Source: Agrobacterium genomosp. 13 str. CFBP 6927
Lineage (GTDB): Bacteria > Pseudomonadota > Alphaproteobacteria > Rhizobiales > Rhizobiaceae
NCBI GenBank assembly: GCA_900012615.1
Contig: LT009757.1
Span: 611,205-675,204 of the forward strand
Length of the DNA stretch: 64,000 bases
Reading direction: 5' to 3'
The notes beneath the pieces were generated by a model. The model saw nothing but the letters and a program-made list of their open reading frames with translations. It was not told where the DNA came from and did not search any database. Both the position numbers and the translations under genes were made by a program. Below, in pieces: positions 63,660-64,000 of the stretch (the first letter of the stretch is position 1; each line of letters opens with the position of its first letter).

Positions 63660-64000
63660 GTGGCTGGGCACGCTGAACTAATATCGATCCGGCTTTTTGG
63701 AACCCCGCGCTGTGAAGCGGTGCGGGACGCCTTTTTTCCGTCCAAGGGCTTTGCCCTGACCGCCGCCCTGATCCTTGCTCCGAACCAGTCGCTTTCCCGC
63801 CAGCAGGCCGCATCGCTCCTATGGGAAAATGTCGAGCAGAAAAGGGCTCTTGGCAATCTGCGGCAGCTGATCCTGCGCCTTCAGAAGCTCCCCAATGGCG
63901 ACGAGGCGATTCTCCTGACCGAAGGCAACGACCTGAAGGCCGGAAAGCTGGCGCAGCGCACCGATCTTGCGATCTTCCTTACCGGTGCGCGATCCGAAGA
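63660..64000 (+). CDS. SARP/BTAD-like winged-helix transcriptional regulator, N-terminal part
   Basis: 113 codons before the window ends. LISIRLFGTPRCEAVRDAFF, SKGFALTAALILAPNQSLSR, QQAASLLWENVEQKRALGNL and RQLILRLQKL follow the SARP (DnrI/OmpR-like) DNA-binding pattern, where LW and NLRQ form the recognition part. It is probably the start of a long regulator with a BTAD or TPR-like C-terminus outside the window. The GTG at 63660 has AGGGG seven bases upstream; the ATG two bases earlier is in another frame and soon stops. Confidence 0.78.
   Translation, partial: MAGHAELISIRLFGTPRCEAVRDAFFPSKGFALTAALILAPNQSLSRQQAASLLWENVEQKRALGNLRQLILRLQKLPNGDEAILLTEGNDLKAGKLAQRTDLAIFLTGARSE

Overview
The window looks like a chromosomal segment of a Rhizobiales bacterium of the Agrobacterium/Rhizobium group, most likely the Agrobacterium tumefaciens complex. 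The reasons are high GC, SecA, ArgJ, UbiG and Sbp-CysTWA proteins that read as typical of this group, rhizobial-type palindromic intergenic repeats, and family content such as DUF1178, DUF2934, an orphan Flp pilin, ExsH/PlyA-like RTX GH16 and BTLCP proteases. This assignment comes from reading the proteins; no search was run. Many starts in the minus-strand operons were moved inward to codons with a visible ribosome-binding site.

Layout. 1-5300: an AlkC-type DNA alkylation repair glycosylase, then a complete sulfate/thiosulfate importer operon (sbp, cysT, cysW, cysA, minus strand) with a strong hairpin after the binding-protein gene. 5300-19500: housekeeping genes, including a 3-hydroxyisobutyryl-CoA hydrolase-like enzyme, a DUF2934 protein, an SH3 protein with an Arg/Asp-rich tail, ubiG, DUF1178-nitrilase-grxC-comF, a methyltransferase, an orphan Flp pilin, Nudix-GNAT-argJ, a parvulin and secA. 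19600-24600: an EamA transporter and a probable envelope-modification group (membrane acyltransferase, Wzx-like flippase, FemAB-like acyltransferase). 24600-30500: a Gly/Asn/Val repeat protein, a low-GC HNH-like accessory gene, tRNA-Leu(CAA), dsbB, an HNH endonuclease, a LapG-like BTLCP protease and a metallophosphatase.

30500-54900 is the most distinctive region: a roughly 24-kb surface or exopolysaccharide locus. It has five GT4-type glycosyltransferases, a pyruvyltransferase, a Wzx flippase, two acyltransferase-3 proteins, a Wzc/ExoP-type tyrosine autokinase, two polytopic Wzy/WaaL-like proteins, an SGNH esterase with a C-terminal domain, a Tat-exported glycoside hydrolase, an RTX-GH16 depolymerase and three proteins of unknown or peripheral role. 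No initiating phosphoglycosyl transferase and no Wza-type outer-membrane exporter is visible, so the pathway probably borrows these from elsewhere. Several promoters here are strongly AT-rich with inverted repeats, which suggests silencing or activation by a regulator that recognises AT-rich DNA.

54900-62400 is a second self-contained unit: a ROK regulator divergent from an ABC importer operon (solute-binding protein, two permeases, UgpC-like ATPase) followed by a glycerophosphodiester phosphodiesterase and a TIM-barrel sugar isomerase/epimerase. A perfect AT-rich palindrome lies in the 93-bp divergent promoter. The first permease carries an apparent one-base deletion in a homopolymer. The arrangement suggests uptake and hydrolysis of a glycerophosphodiester-linked sugar or polyol. 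The window ends inside a gene for a SARP/BTAD-like winged-helix regulator.
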